A stretch of DNA of 23,330 nt from CAG-826 sp964546565 (lineage in GTDB: Bacteria; Bacillota_I; Bacilli_A; RFN20; CAG-826), in contig CAZJKC010000023.1 in NCBI GenBank assembly GCA_964546565.1, forward strand, positions 1 through 23,330, in the 5' to 3' direction. This document shows positions 1 to 8,931 of this stretch, piece by piece. How positions within the stretch are numbered: position 1 is the first letter of the stretch; the number at the start of each line of letters is the position of its first letter. The translations under genes were made by a program, and so were the position numbers. The notes beneath the pieces were generated by a model. The model did not search any database. It was not told where the DNA came from and saw nothing but the letters and a program-made list of their open reading frames with translations.

Positions 1-829
1 TAGCTTCAACTACTGATTTCGGATTATATAAATCACCAACACTATCATAATGATATCCATTATACCAATGCTTCATATCATTAATATCCATTCCATATTG
101 ATGACATAATGATGTGACTTCTTCTTCCGTAAAGCCTACAAATTCTGTTAGATTAAAAGGATCTATCATATTATATTCCGTAAAGTTATTTAATGCCGAT
201 TGAGAATTATATCTTTTGATTGGTAATATCCCGGTCATATATACTAAGTCAATACAATTTAGTAAAGCACTATTTTTAAATAAGCTTCTTAAGAAATCCG
301 TATAAGCATTACATAAATTAGTGTCATATCCAAATTCCCGATATATATAATCCCATTCATCAATTAAAAAGATAAAGGTTTCTTTTGTTGCGGAATATAT
401 TCTTATTAAGGCTTCAGCAATAGTTGATTGATGAGTAAGAATATTAGGAAAACTTTCATTTAAATCTTCTAAAAGTAAACTTGTTATCTTATCTAATATT
501 TCATCTTTATTCTTTAATAATGTACCAACACCAGCCATATCAATAGTAATAACATTATATTTATTTAAATGCTTTTCAAAAGAAGGATCTTGATATATCT
601 TTAAATCTTTAAATAATTCTTTAGAATCATAGCCTTTTGAATAATATGCTTCTAGCATTGATAACGCCATGGTCTTTCCAAAACGACGAGGACGCGTAAC
701 GCACATAAATGATTCGTTAGTTTTAATCAATCGATTTACACGAGCAATCAATAATGATTTATCAATAAATACTTCTGAATTTAAATCTTTAAAAAACTTT
801 TCATTCCCTAAATTTAAAAAATTAGCCAT
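1..829 (-). CDS. AAA-ATPase-like / PD-(D/E)XK family protein, 3' part missing
   Basis: The gene starts at an ATG at 829-827 behind a strong GGAGG (about 836-843) and runs open to the window edge, giving 276 residues. Residues 46-53 are RPRRFGKT, the characteristic P-loop of the AAA-ATPase-like family (PF09820), and IFLIDEWD at about 153-160 is the Walker B region. Family members are usually about 500-560 residues with a C-terminal DUF1703 nuclease-like domain, so about half is seen and the nuclease part lies outside. These genes occur in many copies in gut Firmicutes and Bacteroidetes. A mobile or defence role has been suggested, but the biological function is not established. Family assignment is confident; function is not. 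Confidence 0.85.
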   Translation of the reverse strand, partial: MANFLNLGNEKFFKDLNSEVFIDKSLLIARVNRLIKTNESFMCVTRPRRFGKTMALSMLEAYYSKGYDSKELFKDLKIYQDPSFEKHLNKYNVITIDMAGVGTLLKNKDEILDKITSLLLEDLNESFPNILTHQSTIAEALIRIYSATKETFIFLIDEWDYIYREFGYDTNLCNAYTDFLRSLFKNSALLNCIDLVYMTGILPIKRYNSQSALNNFTEYNMIDPFNLTEFVGFTEEEVTSLCHQYGMDINDMKHWYNGYHYDSVGDLYNPKSVVEA

Positions 830-857
830 ACAACATCCTCCTTTTTTCTTTAGTTAA

Positions 858-887
858 AGTATATCATGAAAGAAAGCAATCAATAAA
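858..887 (-). promoter_or_regulatory. candidate promoter of the AAA-ATPase-like gene
   Basis: Read on the minus strand there is a TATACT -10 box (858-863) and a weak TTTATT -35 (882-887) with an 18-nt spacer, about 30 nt upstream of the start codon. The -10 is good; the -35 is poor. Confidence 0.4.
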
Positions 888-943
888 TGATTTATTTATT
901 TTTTTTAGACGCGTTATTTGAAAAAGTAAATTCCGCTAATACA

Positions 944-992
944 AGGCAAAATAAAAAGGGGATATTGCTTTATTTAACAAGATCTCCTTTTT
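944..992 (-). terminator. rho-independent terminator of the surface-protein operon
   Basis: An 11-bp stem (982-992 with 953-963, one G-U pair) encloses an 18-nt loop. On the minus strand it is followed by TTTTTATTTTG. It lies just after the stop codon of the 1008-3407 gene. Confidence 0.8.
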
Positions 993-1007
993 AATTAATG
1001 TTTTTAA

Positions 1008-3407
1008 TTATTTTGACAATTTCTTTTTATTTAAGTAATAATATCCAATCATAGCAACAACACTCAATGAAGCAATAACAAAGACTAATGGTAAATTAGA
1101 TTTTATTGTTTCATTTAATAAATTACTATTGGTAGCATGTAAATTGGATGTATTCATCGCCAAATATGAATTAATATATGCGATTGTTGTTCCAATTGTA
1201 CAATCACCATCTTCTTGCGCATCAATAATGGCTTTTTCATCGTTACTAAATGCTTCATAACGTTCTAATAATGCATCTAATGTAGCTGAATCTTTTTCAC
1301 CATTTAAATATCCACAAATAGAACCTTCGTTAGCGGCTCTCATTGCTGCCCAATCTTCAACAAAGAAATCAACTTCGTTAACTGTTAAAGTAGCTTTTGT
1401 AGATTTAGCAGATTCACCAACTGTATTATATGCAGTGACATATACACCATAATCACCTGTAGTAAATGATGAAATGTCTAAACGATAACCATTGGGAATA
1501 ATTAAGCCATCATATCCAGTTACTGGATTATCGCTACTATCTGTAATATATAATTTATATCCATCAGCATTAGTAGATGCACCAAAGGCAATAATCACAG
1601 CTTTTTTAGTATCAGCAATTTCGTTAATAACGAGTCCAGTTGGAGCCGATGGTTCTTTACTAGAAACTGGGTATGTAAAACTTGCAGCCGCACTACGATC
1701 AGAATCTAATGTAGTTGTACCATCACCAATTGAGGCAATATATACACGATAAGTATGTCCTTCTTCAAAGTATTCCGATAAACTTAAGGCTTTCCCATTA
1801 GTAACTACAATATCATATGCTTTTGTAACTTCAGTGACATCATCTTCTTCATATACATATAAACGAACTTCTTTTGCTTTATTTGTGCTTGTTCCATTCC
1901 AAGCAATTGTCACAAATAAATTATCCGCTGATACATTAGCGACTAAACCGATTGGCGTTGGAAGCTTAGAAGCAACAATTTCCTCGTCTTCAATTTCTCC
2001 AGAAGCATTAACATTCAATGTCTTTTCTGATGTTTTATCTGATTCACCATTATCGTTATAAGCACTGATACAAACATCGTATGTTCCTTCAGCAAATGAA
2101 GAAATATCTAAGGTATATCCATTAGTAATGCCTAAGCCATCATATCCAGTTACTGGATTATTGCTACTATCGGTAATATATAATTTATATCCCGTTGCGT
2201 TACTAGATTCAGTAAAATCAATAGTCACTGCTTGATTATTACCAGTAATCTTATTAAGTTTTAAATTAGTTGGTGCTTTAGGAGTAGCATTAGGCTCTTG
2301 ATAAGCATTTGCTAGGAATTCAACATTTTGCGAATAAGTAACACCATCTAATTCATAAGTAATGTTAAAAATCATAGTAGTGCCTGAATCATCTGGAAAT
2401 CCATTAGCAAATTCAAAATACAATTCTCCTGTATCTTGATTGTAACGTACTTTTTTAGCACCAGTTGCAAGTAAATTATCGCGATAATTGGCAAACTGTG
2501 TCGAAATAAAATCAACAAATGTTATTTCAAAATCGTCGATAGTAATGTTAGGTTTATCCGTTAAGAAAACAAAAGCACCAGCGCCTTGTATTTTTGTCTG
2601 ACTAGCATCAATAGCGATTGGCAATGTTACTGTTGCCTCTTCATCAATTTCTCCAGAAGCATTAACATTCAATGTCTTTTCTGATGTTTTCTCTGATTCA
2701 CCATTATCATTATAAGCACTGATACAAACATCGTATGTTCCTTCAGCAAATGAAGAAATATCTAAGGTATATCCATTAGTAATGCCTAAGCCATCATATC
2801 CAGTTACTGGATTATTGCTACTATCGGTAATATATAATTTATATCCCGTTGCGTTACTAGATTCAGTAAAATCAATAGTCACTGCTTGATTATTACCAGT
2901 AATCTTATTAAGTTTTAAATTAGTTGGTGCTTTAGGAGTAGCATTAGGCTCTTGATAAGCATTTGCTAGGAATTCAACATTTTGCGAATAAGTAACACCA
3001 TCTAATTCATAAGTAATGTTAAAAATCATAGTAGTGCCTGAATCATCTGGAAATCCATTAGCAAATTCAAAATACAATTCTCCTGTATCTTGATTGTAAC
3101 GTACTTTTTTAGCACCAGTTGCAAGTAAATTATCGCGATAATTGGCAAACTGTGTCGAAATAAAATCAACAAATGTTATTTCAAAATCGTCGATAGTAAT
3201 GTTAGGTTTATCCGTTAAGAAAACAAAAGCACCAGCGCCTTGTATTTTTGTCTGACTAGCATCAATAGCGATTGGTTTCGCATCAGAATCAGCAGCCTTG
3301 ACAACGATATTATTGCTATATCCAATATTTGTTGTAGCTAATACGCTACTAGATAACAATAAGAAACTTAAAACAAATATAAATGATTTCTTTTTCATTA
3401 TTTTCAT
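1008..3407 (-). CDS. membrane-anchored surface protein with duplicated domain and fibronectin III repeats
   Basis: This 799-residue protein starts at 3407 behind AGGAGT (3416-3421). Residues 1-25 are a signal peptide. Residues 45-254 hold an unrecognised beta-type domain (IQGAGAFVFL) plus a fibronectin III-like domain. This pair is repeated almost unchanged at 263-472 (period 218 residues). Two more FN3-like domains follow at about 480-580 and 585-678. Next comes a small helical module (about 683-752), then a membrane segment at 772-792 and a KKKLSK tail. There is no LPXTG motif. The third FN3 domain is nearly the same as the C-terminus of the upstream lipoprotein at 3444-5672, 36 nt away and probably in the same transcript. 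A role in binding glycan or host surface is inference; no catalytic motif is visible. Confidence 0.85.
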   Translation of the reverse strand: MKIMKKKSFIFVLSFLLLSSSVLATTNIGYSNNIVVKAADSDAKPIAIDASQTKIQGAGAFVFLTDKPNITIDDFEITFVDFISTQFANYRDNLLATGAKKVRYNQDTGELYFEFANGFPDDSGTTMIFNITYELDGVTYSQNVEFLANAYQEPNATPKAPTNLKLNKITGNNQAVTIDFTESSNATGYKLYITDSSNNPVTGYDGLGITNGYTLDISSFAEGTYDVCISAYNDNGESEKTSEKTLNVNASGEIDEEATVTLPIAIDASQTKIQGAGAFVFLTDKPNITIDDFEITFVDFISTQFANYRDNLLATGAKKVRYNQDTGELYFEFANGFPDDSGTTMIFNITYELDGVTYSQNVEFLANAYQEPNATPKAPTNLKLNKITGNNQAVTIDFTESSNATGYKLYITDSSNNPVTGYDGLGITNGYTLDISSFAEGTYDVCISAYNDNGESDKTSEKTLNVNASGEIEDEEIVASKLPTPIGLVANVSADNLFVTIAWNGTSTNKAKEVRLYVYEEDDVTEVTKAYDIVVTNGKALSLSEYFEEGHTYRVYIASIGDGTTTLDSDRSAAASFTYPVSSKEPSAPTGLVINEIADTKKAVIIAFGASTNADGYKLYITDSSDNPVTGYDGLIIPNGYRLDISSFTTGDYGVYVTAYNTVGESAKSTKATLTVNEVDFFVEDWAAMRAANEGSICGYLNGEKDSATLDALLERYEAFSNDEKAIIDAQEDGDCTIGTTIAYINSYLAMNTSNLHATNSNLLNETIKSNLPLVFVIASLSVVAMIGYYYLNKKKLSK
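1661..1975. repeat. FN3-domain DNA shared with the neighbouring gene (copy A)
   Basis: It aligns without gaps to 3446-3760 at an offset of 1785 bp. The 125-bp stretch 1825-1949 is identical to 3610-3734, while the flanks carry scattered substitutions. Confidence 0.9.
1990..2621. repeat. copy 1 of a 632-bp direct repeat inside a CDS
   Basis: It matches 2644-3275 at a constant offset of 654 bp (218 codons). By eye I find two base differences: one changes Asp to Glu and one is silent. It encodes the unknown beta domain plus one FN3-like domain. Confidence 0.95.
2644..3275. repeat. copy 2 of the 632-bp direct repeat
   Basis: This is the partner of 1990-2621, separated from it by 22 bp. The in-frame period keeps the reading frame open, so the copy number can change by recombination without breaking the gene. 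Confidence 0.95.
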
Positions 3408-3443
3408 TATTTTTACTCCTTAAAATATATATAGTTCCTGATA

Positions 3444-5672
3444 TTATGCAACTGAATAAGTGAAATTAGCAGCAGCACTACGACTAGAATCTAATGTAGT
3501 TGTCCCATCACCAATTGAGGCAATATATACATGATATGTATGGCCTGCTTCAAAATACTCCGATAAACTTAACACTTGTCCATTTGTGATAACAATGTCA
3601 TATGCTTTAGTAACTTCAGTGACATCATCTTCTTCATATACATATAAACGAACTTCTTTTGCTTTATTTGTGCTTGTTCCATTCCAAGCAATTGTCACAA
3701 ATAAATTATCCGCTGATACATTAGCGACTAAACCAATTGGCGTTGGAAGTTTAGAAACAACAGTCTCCCCATCGCCTTCGCTAGAGCTGACTCCTTTATA
3801 TATAGCGCTAAAATAAACATTTCCGGCTTTATCATACCAATCCATATTAATATCTTGAGTGCCATCATATAAATCAGCACCAACATAAATATTGAAACGC
3901 CATTGAGTTTCTCCTATTTTACCAACTTTTTCACACCATCTTTGTGCATTGTTAACTTTGACATAATTTAAATTTGTCGAATCAAAAGCTTTATTAAAAT
4001 CAGCTTCATTATCAAAAGCAAATCCTGCATAGAAATCTCCATAGAATTCAACAAGGCTAACTTCAACAGCTGTTATACTTCCGGTATCTCCACCACTTGG
4101 GGTATCCGTACTTCCACTACTTGGGGTATCTGTATTTCCACCGGTACTAGTTTGATTATCCCAACTTAAGTCAATAATTTTTAATGTTGCACTTGCAGCA
4201 ACATCTGTTGAGATAACAATTTTAAATGATGCACTTTCAGAACCACCTTCAGTATATTTAATTGAAACATCATTTAGACCAGCAACTAAAGTAACTTGTT
4301 GACCATTTATTTCAACTGTACCAGCAAAAGATGAACTAATTTGACATGTTACTGTATATTCACTTCCATTAACTAAATTAGTGTTCTTATAGAATATTTG
4401 AATACCAAATGAACAACTTCCATTTTTTACATTATAAGAGAATGTTGCGGTATTGCCTTTAACAGAAGCAGTATCCATTTCGACAAGTGATCCACACCAA
4501 TTAGTATCAGCCCAATACGAATATGCATCAGTTGCAATATTAGCTTCTTCACCATTAAGAATGGTAGTGTCTTGTTCTGGTGATTGTACTGGAGGTTGAC
4601 CTAAAGAAAGAATTCCACATTTTGCACTATAATCAGAGTCAACATAACTAACATTATCACCTAAGGCTTTTACAAAAACCTTATAAGATTTATTATCATC
4701 CAATCCGCTTGTATCAATTAAGCCACCATTAGTGACATCAACTTCTTTTAAAACTTCCGCTGATTTTAATTGTTCAGCATTACCAATTTTTGATCCATCA
4801 TATATTTTGGCTTTATATCCAGTCGCTCCCGAAATAGCGCTAAAAGCAATAGTGTGACCTTCAGCAACCTTGCTAATTACAATACCTTCTGGAGCCGATA
4901 ATGGTGAAATCATTCCTTCCCATTTTAAATTAGAAATAACAAAATCAGCAGCACTGATTTGAATAGGATTACCACCATTATAAATACCAGTAATCAATTT
5001 AAATGATGCATATTGCTCTCCACCTTCAATATACTCGACTTCAAGTTTGTTACTTCCTATTTCAAGTTGTTTTTCAACTTCATTAATACGAATAATACCA
5101 GCAGCATTCGAATCGATATCAAGAGTAAGTTTATATTTCTTACCAGTCTCTAGAGTTGAATTCTTATAAAATAATTGTAGATTAGCCCCCCATTGATTAG
5201 TACCTTCAGTAGTATATGACACATACCATTTATCATTATGAGTATAGCTATAATTAAAGGTAACGTTACTACCACAATAATGCTTATCAGCCCAATATGA
5301 AGGAGTATCGGCCTTTAACCAATCAGCAACATTATCTTGTGAACAACTGTCACCTTCTTGAGCAAAAATCAAATCCACTGCACCATCAGGTTTAACAATA
5401 CTTGACGAAGATGATGAAGATGAAGAAGAATCTGAACTTGAAGATGGTGGATTAACACTTGTACTTGGTTCCACAATACTTGTTCCGGGTTCAACAATAC
5501 TTGATGGTTCTGAATCAAGAATTGATGACGATGCATTTGATGATGGCTCTTCAACGCTTGAATTAGGAGTTATCGAAGAAGGATTATCTTCCTTTTTATT
5601 GTTACATGCTCCCAAAGCTAAAGTTAACACCATAGCAGCACCTAAAATTAATAAACTTTTTTGTTTTTTCAT
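3444..5672 (-). CDS. modular lipoprotein with carbohydrate-binding-like domains
   Basis: This 742-residue protein starts at 5672 behind an AGGAGG site. The lipobox LALGAC places the lipidated Cys at residue 23. Residues 30-95 are a Ser/Pro-rich linker with a run of serines. Two similar beta-sandwich modules follow (about 100-254 and 370-510). They share the pattern YWAD..CGS, an FYKNT/S strand and a (T/I)EGG...ASFK strand, resembling family 4/9-type carbohydrate-binding modules (family guess by fold style only). An FN3-like domain lies between them (about 255-355). A Thr/Ser/Gly linker, an unrecognised 95-residue domain and a C-terminal FN3-like domain complete it. It is likely an outer-face glycan-binding protein. 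It is probably the first gene of an operon with 1008-3407 and sits under a promoter with two LacI-type operator candidates. Confidence 0.85.
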   Translation of the reverse strand: MKKQKSLLILGAAMVLTLALGACNNKKEDNPSSITPNSSVEEPSSNASSSILDSEPSSIVEPGTSIVEPSTSVNPPSSSSDSSSSSSSSSSIVKPDGAVDLIFAQEGDSCSQDNVADWLKADTPSYWADKHYCGSNVTFNYSYTHNDKWYVSYTTEGTNQWGANLQLFYKNSTLETGKKYKLTLDIDSNAAGIIRINEVEKQLEIGSNKLEVEYIEGGEQYASFKLITGIYNGGNPIQISAADFVISNLKWEGMISPLSAPEGIVISKVAEGHTIAFSAISGATGYKAKIYDGSKIGNAEQLKSAEVLKEVDVTNGGLIDTSGLDDNKSYKVFVKALGDNVSYVDSDYSAKCGILSLGQPPVQSPEQDTTILNGEEANIATDAYSYWADTNWCGSLVEMDTASVKGNTATFSYNVKNGSCSFGIQIFYKNTNLVNGSEYTVTCQISSSFAGTVEINGQQVTLVAGLNDVSIKYTEGGSESASFKIVISTDVAASATLKIIDLSWDNQTSTGGNTDTPSSGSTDTPSGGDTGSITAVEVSLVEFYGDFYAGFAFDNEADFNKAFDSTNLNYVKVNNAQRWCEKVGKIGETQWRFNIYVGADLYDGTQDINMDWYDKAGNVYFSAIYKGVSSSEGDGETVVSKLPTPIGLVANVSADNLFVTIAWNGTSTNKAKEVRLYVYEEDDVTEVTKAYDIVITNGQVLSLSEYFEAGHTYHVYIASIGDGTTTLDSSRSAAANFTYSVA
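3446..3760. repeat. FN3-domain DNA shared with the neighbouring gene (copy B)
   Basis: This is the partner of 1661-1975. It encodes the C-terminal FN3-like domain of the lipoprotein. Perfect identity in the middle with diverged edges suggests recent recombination or gene conversion. Confidence 0.9.
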
Positions 5673-5707
5673 AGTTTTTCCTCCTGAAAAACAATTTCTC
5701 TAATGTA

Positions 5708-5736
5708 AGATTAGCACGCTACGAAACCGCTTTCAA
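5708..5736 (-). promoter_or_regulatory. promoter of the surface-protein operon
   Basis: On the minus strand, TTGAAA (5731-5736) and TAATCT (5708-5713) are separated by exactly 17 nt. This lies about 35 nt upstream of the start codon at 5672. The -10 box is only moderate. The operator candidate at 5723-5734 overlaps the -35 and spacer. Confidence 0.6.
5723..5734. promoter_or_regulatory. LacI/cre-type operator candidate 1
   Basis: GAAACCGCTTTC is palindromic apart from two bases around a central CG. On the minus strand, TGAAAGCGGTTTCG fits the cre-like pattern TGWNANCGNTNWCA in all but the last base. It overlaps the promoter, so binding would repress. The ligand protein could be the adjacent LacI regulator (5846-6847) or CcpA. 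Confidence 0.65.
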
Positions 5737-5755
5737 GCATTTTCTTCAAAAAAAC

Positions 5756-5767
5756 GAAATCGATTTC
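5756..5767. promoter_or_regulatory. LacI-type operator candidate 2
   Basis: GAAATCGATTTC is a perfect 12-bp palindrome with central CG. It shares the pattern GAAANCGNTTTC with the site at 5723-5734, and the two centres are 33 bp apart (about three helical turns). Confidence 0.6.
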
Positions 5768-5804
5768 CTAATTTTTTATAAAAATTTGTTTTTTTTCCAT
5801 AAGC

Positions 5805-5829
5805 ATAATAAAAACCGACGAATTGTCGG
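5805..5829 (-). terminator. terminator of the GH30/LacI operon
   Basis: The stem GTCGG (5825-5829) / CCGAC (5815-5819) has a 5-nt loop and on the minus strand is followed by TTTTTATTATG. It lies just after the LacI regulator stop codon. Confidence 0.8.
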
Positions 5830-5845
5830 CTTAAAAATCTGAACT

Positions 5846-6847
5846 TTATATTTTTCTTGTTGATTCTCCAATAATAATATTACCATCAACTTCTATTGAT
5901 ACTCGAACGGAAGGATCATGCATCGTATCAATTAATGCACGAGCAAGTACTCTTCCAATTTTATTGCTATTTTGTTTAGCTGTAGTTAATTTAGGAGTTA
6001 TTAATTTTCCTAGTTCAATCCCATCAAAACCAGTAATAGAAATATCTTCCGGACAATTAATACCATGTTTTTTTAATAATCTCATTCCTTTTGCGGCACA
6101 ATAATCATCGGGGAACATAATAGCCGTTGGTAATTTATTATTATTAATTAAAGACAATAATATTTCTTCAATATTTTGAAAATCAATATATTTTGATGAT
6201 ATGACCATTTCATCGTTGAATTCTACATTGTATTCCTGTAACGCTTTTTTAAACCCTTCAATACGTTTTTTCGTAATTTCATTATCTTCTCCGGAAATAA
6301 AGATTATTTGACGATGTCCTAATGAAAGTAAATGACTTGTTAGTTCATACATCAATTGGCAATTATTAGATGATACGCCACTCATTAATGCTCCTTTATA
6401 ATCAAAGCCAACGCTAGGAATATCGCTTTGAATAACTTCAAGCATCTCTTGATTATCTAAATCACCGAGCATTAAAACGCCATCAACATTTCGTGATACA
6501 CAATTCTTATAGAAAGTTCCTTTTTGCGTCCCTAAAGTTCGTGATATGAAAAGTAAATCATAATTCTTTTTATTTATTTCAGCTTGAAAGGAATTTAAAA
6601 TGTCGATAAATAACGGATGTTGGAAAGGAGTAATTGAAGTACCGAAGCATGATAAAATACCAACATTATTCGATGATCCTTTCGATAAATTCTTTGCGGA
6701 ACTATTAGGAATATAATCTAGTTCTTCCATAGCGTGAAAAACTTTTTGTTTCGTCGATTCTGGAATAGAATGATAATTATTGATAACTTTGGAAACAGTT
6801 GATGGTGAAACACCACATTTTTTTGCAATATCATAAATGGTAACCAT
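5846..6847 (-). CDS. LacI-family transcriptional regulator
   Basis: This 333-residue protein has the usual family length. Residues 2-50 form the LacI helix-turn-helix and hinge region (TIYDIAKKCGVSPSTVSKVI), followed by a periplasmic-binding-protein-like sugar-sensing domain with ISGEDNEITKKRIEGF and ITGFDGIELG. The start at 6847 follows GGAGG, and its ATG lies 1 nt after the stop of the GH30 gene, so it is the last gene of that operon. It probably represses the neighbouring surface-protein promoter through the GAAANCGNTTTC sites at 5723 and 5756. Given the GH30 and binding modules, its effector is likely a sugar or oligosaccharide, identity unknown. Confidence 0.93.
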   Translation of the reverse strand: MVTIYDIAKKCGVSPSTVSKVINNYHSIPESTKQKVFHAMEELDYIPNSSAKNLSKGSSNNVGILSCFGTSITPFQHPLFIDILNSFQAEINKKNYDLLFISRTLGTQKGTFYKNCVSRNVDGVLMLGDLDNQEMLEVIQSDIPSVGFDYKGALMSGVSSNNCQLMYELTSHLLSLGHRQIIFISGEDNEITKKRIEGFKKALQEYNVEFNDEMVISSKYIDFQNIEEILLSLINNNKLPTAIMFPDDYCAAKGMRLLKKHGINCPEDISITGFDGIELGKLITPKLTTAKQNSNKIGRVLARALIDTMHDPSVRVSIEVDGNIIIGESTRKI

Positions 6848-6848
6848 A

Positions 6849-8150
6849 TTAATCCTCCTCTATTAACGCGGTAATAACCGCATTACTACTACTCTTAAAT
6901 TGATAAATTTTTTGGTCATATTGAATATTAATTAATTTATCTTTCCCTTTATTATAAATAACAATAACGATTCCTTTTTTATTTTGCATAGCAACAACCT
7001 TTAAGTCATCATCATAACAAGTACTGCTTATAATTTGCGTGCCATTTTCAAAAAAGAAAGAGAAATGTTTAATCATATAATACGAATACTGATACTGTAA
7101 TTCTTGAGATGATGATATCATAATCGGCGATTCACAATAATTACCGACATAATTCGGTCCTCCTTTAGCGTCCAACAAAGCATTCCAATCAATAAATCCA
7201 TTGGATCCATTTTGTAAGTCTTCTAAATAATTTGTCGCATAACGCAAACCATTTTGATAAAGATCTATTTTTTTATCATCTTTTAACAAAAGTAATTCAA
7301 TACAACCTTCAGAAAAAAGGAAATTAAATTGTGGATATAACTCTTTGACTTTTTTAATATTCATAGAACATCCTGAATCATACCAATGATACGCTACACC
7401 GGACACAAGATTTATTAATTCCGGATGAGCTTTCATTGTATTATCAATACGTCTTAATAAAACATCACGATTATGGTCCCACAAATATAAATCAGGAATT
7501 CTGATATCTCTATTTTTTAAAATATCATAAAGACAAAGAATAAAGTCGCCTTCTTCTTGTTCATTAAACAAACAAGAATCCCATGTTTGCGTGGCTTCCG
7601 GCTCATTTTGAATTGTTAAGTATTCTATCGGAAATCCTCTTTTTTCCATTTGTTCAATGTAATCGGCTAAATAATTAGCGTATTCTATATAACATTCCTT
7701 CTTCAACCTACCGCCATTTTGTCTTTTTAAATTAGATTTCATTGTCTTTGGCGGTGACCATGGAGAAGCAAAGAAATGAACTTTCTTAACTTTTAAAATA
7801 TCCTTTAATAAAGGAAATAAATACTTTTCTTCATGCGCTAAAGAAAAGCCATGTTCCGTTTGATAATCATATTCACCTAATGAAAAATCACTAGAACCAA
7901 TACATAATCGCACAAATGAATAATTTAAACCTTCTTTAGAAAATAGAGCCCTTATAAACTCATGTTTCTTTTCTTCTGTTAAAGAAGCATATAAATAAGC
8001 ACTCGCTTCAGTAATGGCCGCTCCAAAACCAAATATCATTTGCCCTTTATAAGATGAATCAACCATTATTGAAATAGGCACATTTTCATTTACGAGATAT
8101 CCTTCAGTTTCAAACCACTTATGTTGATAATCACTTTGATAAATCTTCAT
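6849..8150 (-). CDS. GH30-family glycoside hydrolase, cytoplasmic
   Basis: This 433-residue protein is related to glucosylceramidase and beta-1,6-glucanase enzymes, which cleave beta-glycosides with retention. I place the start at ATG 8150-8148, behind AAAGGGG (8161-8167). A longer reading needs a TTG at 8171 that would lie inside the ribosome site. GFGAAITEAS (41-50) is the family N-terminal signature. SPWSPP is at about 129-134. E183 in IQNEPE is the acid/base and E281 in FSEGC the nucleophile. There is no signal peptide, so it should act on imported sugars inside the cell. It overlaps the end of the DUF624 gene. The exact substrate cannot be told from sequence. Confidence 0.92.
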   Translation of the reverse strand: MKIYQSDYQHKWFETEGYLVNENVPISIMVDSSYKGQMIFGFGAAITEASAYLYASLTEEKKHEFIRALFSKEGLNYSFVRLCIGSSDFSLGEYDYQTEHGFSLAHEEKYLFPLLKDILKVKKVHFFASPWSPPKTMKSNLKRQNGGRLKKECYIEYANYLADYIEQMEKRGFPIEYLTIQNEPEATQTWDSCLFNEQEEGDFILCLYDILKNRDIRIPDLYLWDHNRDVLLRRIDNTMKAHPELINLVSGVAYHWYDSGCSMNIKKVKELYPQFNFLFSEGCIELLLLKDDKKIDLYQNGLRYATNYLEDLQNGSNGFIDWNALLDAKGGPNYVGNYCESPIMISSSQELQYQYSYYMIKHFSFFFENGTQIISSTCYDDDLKVVAMQNKKGIVIVIYNKGKDKLINIQYDQKIYQFKSSSNAVITALIEED

Positions 8151-8931
8151 TTTTTTCGAGCCCCTTTCCAATAATCTCTGGATATTGACGATTAATTGTC
8201 CGATCGAAAATTGTGTAACTATATAAAGTAAAACTAACCGAAATTAATCCCAATCCCGCTAATGCTAAAAGGAGAATAAAAAGATATTCAAATCCAGTAG
8301 TTACTAACAATTCTATAAGAACAAATGGCATAAGATAAACTATTACTAATGAAAAACTTTTCATAAATGTTCCAAAGGCAAAACGTAAACCATTAGAAAA
8401 GAATTGTATCCATGACCCTTTATATAAAATCGATTGTGTTTGTACAAATAACGATACTAAAACTATAAAAGCAAAACCAATACACAAAATAACACTTAAA
8501 ATAATCTTTACATCATCAGAAAGTAAATCAATGTGCGTAAAATAAGAAAAACAAAATTTTAGTAAAGCATAAAATACTCCTATAAAGAAGTAACTTCGTA
8601 AGAAAGAACCAATATTTTTCTTAATTCCATCAAAAAAATCATTTTTTACAACCGCTCCTTCTTGAAACGCCAAAACTTTTGCAAAATAAAAACTACCCGC
8701 TTGTCCAACACCAAATAACATTATCAAAGGAATCATAAGAAGACTAATTATCAAATCATTAAAGACATCATTATCAACCCATTGAATGCCCGTTGTATAT
8801 AAATAAAATAATAAAAAAGGAATAGCAAAGATACTTGATAATAAACTTAAGGTCACAAAATCAAAGAAACGATAACGGATAATATATTTAAATTGTTGAA
8901 ATCGTGTTTGATAACTCATCTTATTTTTCAT
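8131..8931 (-). CDS. YesL/DUF624-family membrane protein
   Basis: This 266-residue protein has about six hydrophobic segments. The N-terminal pattern (RYRFFDFVTLSLLSSIFAIP, then GVGQAGSFYFAKVLAFQEGA near 75-95) fits the DUF624/YesL family. Members usually sit in sugar-uptake operons beside ABC transporters, and their biochemical role is unknown. Here the partner is a GH30 enzyme and no transporter is present. The ATG at 8931-8929 overlaps the end of the upstream gene by 11 nt. Its ribosome site (GGGTGAAAG) is weak, which suggests translational coupling. The stop codon lies inside the GH30 gene. Confidence 0.8.
   Translation of the reverse strand: MKNKMSYQTRFQQFKYIIRYRFFDFVTLSLLSSIFAIPFLLFYLYTTGIQWVDNDVFNDLIISLLMIPLIMLFGVGQAGSFYFAKVLAFQEGAVVKNDFFDGIKKNIGSFLRSYFFIGVFYALLKFCFSYFTHIDLLSDDVKIILSVILCIGFAFIVLVSLFVQTQSILYKGSWIQFFSNGLRFAFGTFMKSFSLVIVYLMPFVLIELLVTTGFEYLFILLLALAGLGLISVSFTLYSYTIFDRTINRQYPEIIGKGLEKNEDLSK

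Noticed and set aside
669..857. 62-codon plus-strand frame
   Set aside because: It lies opposite the AAA-ATPase-like gene, has no ribosome site and its product resembles nothing.
1990..3275. CRISPR array or mobile-element repeats
   Set aside because: The repeats are 632 bp, in frame and coding, with no spacer pattern.
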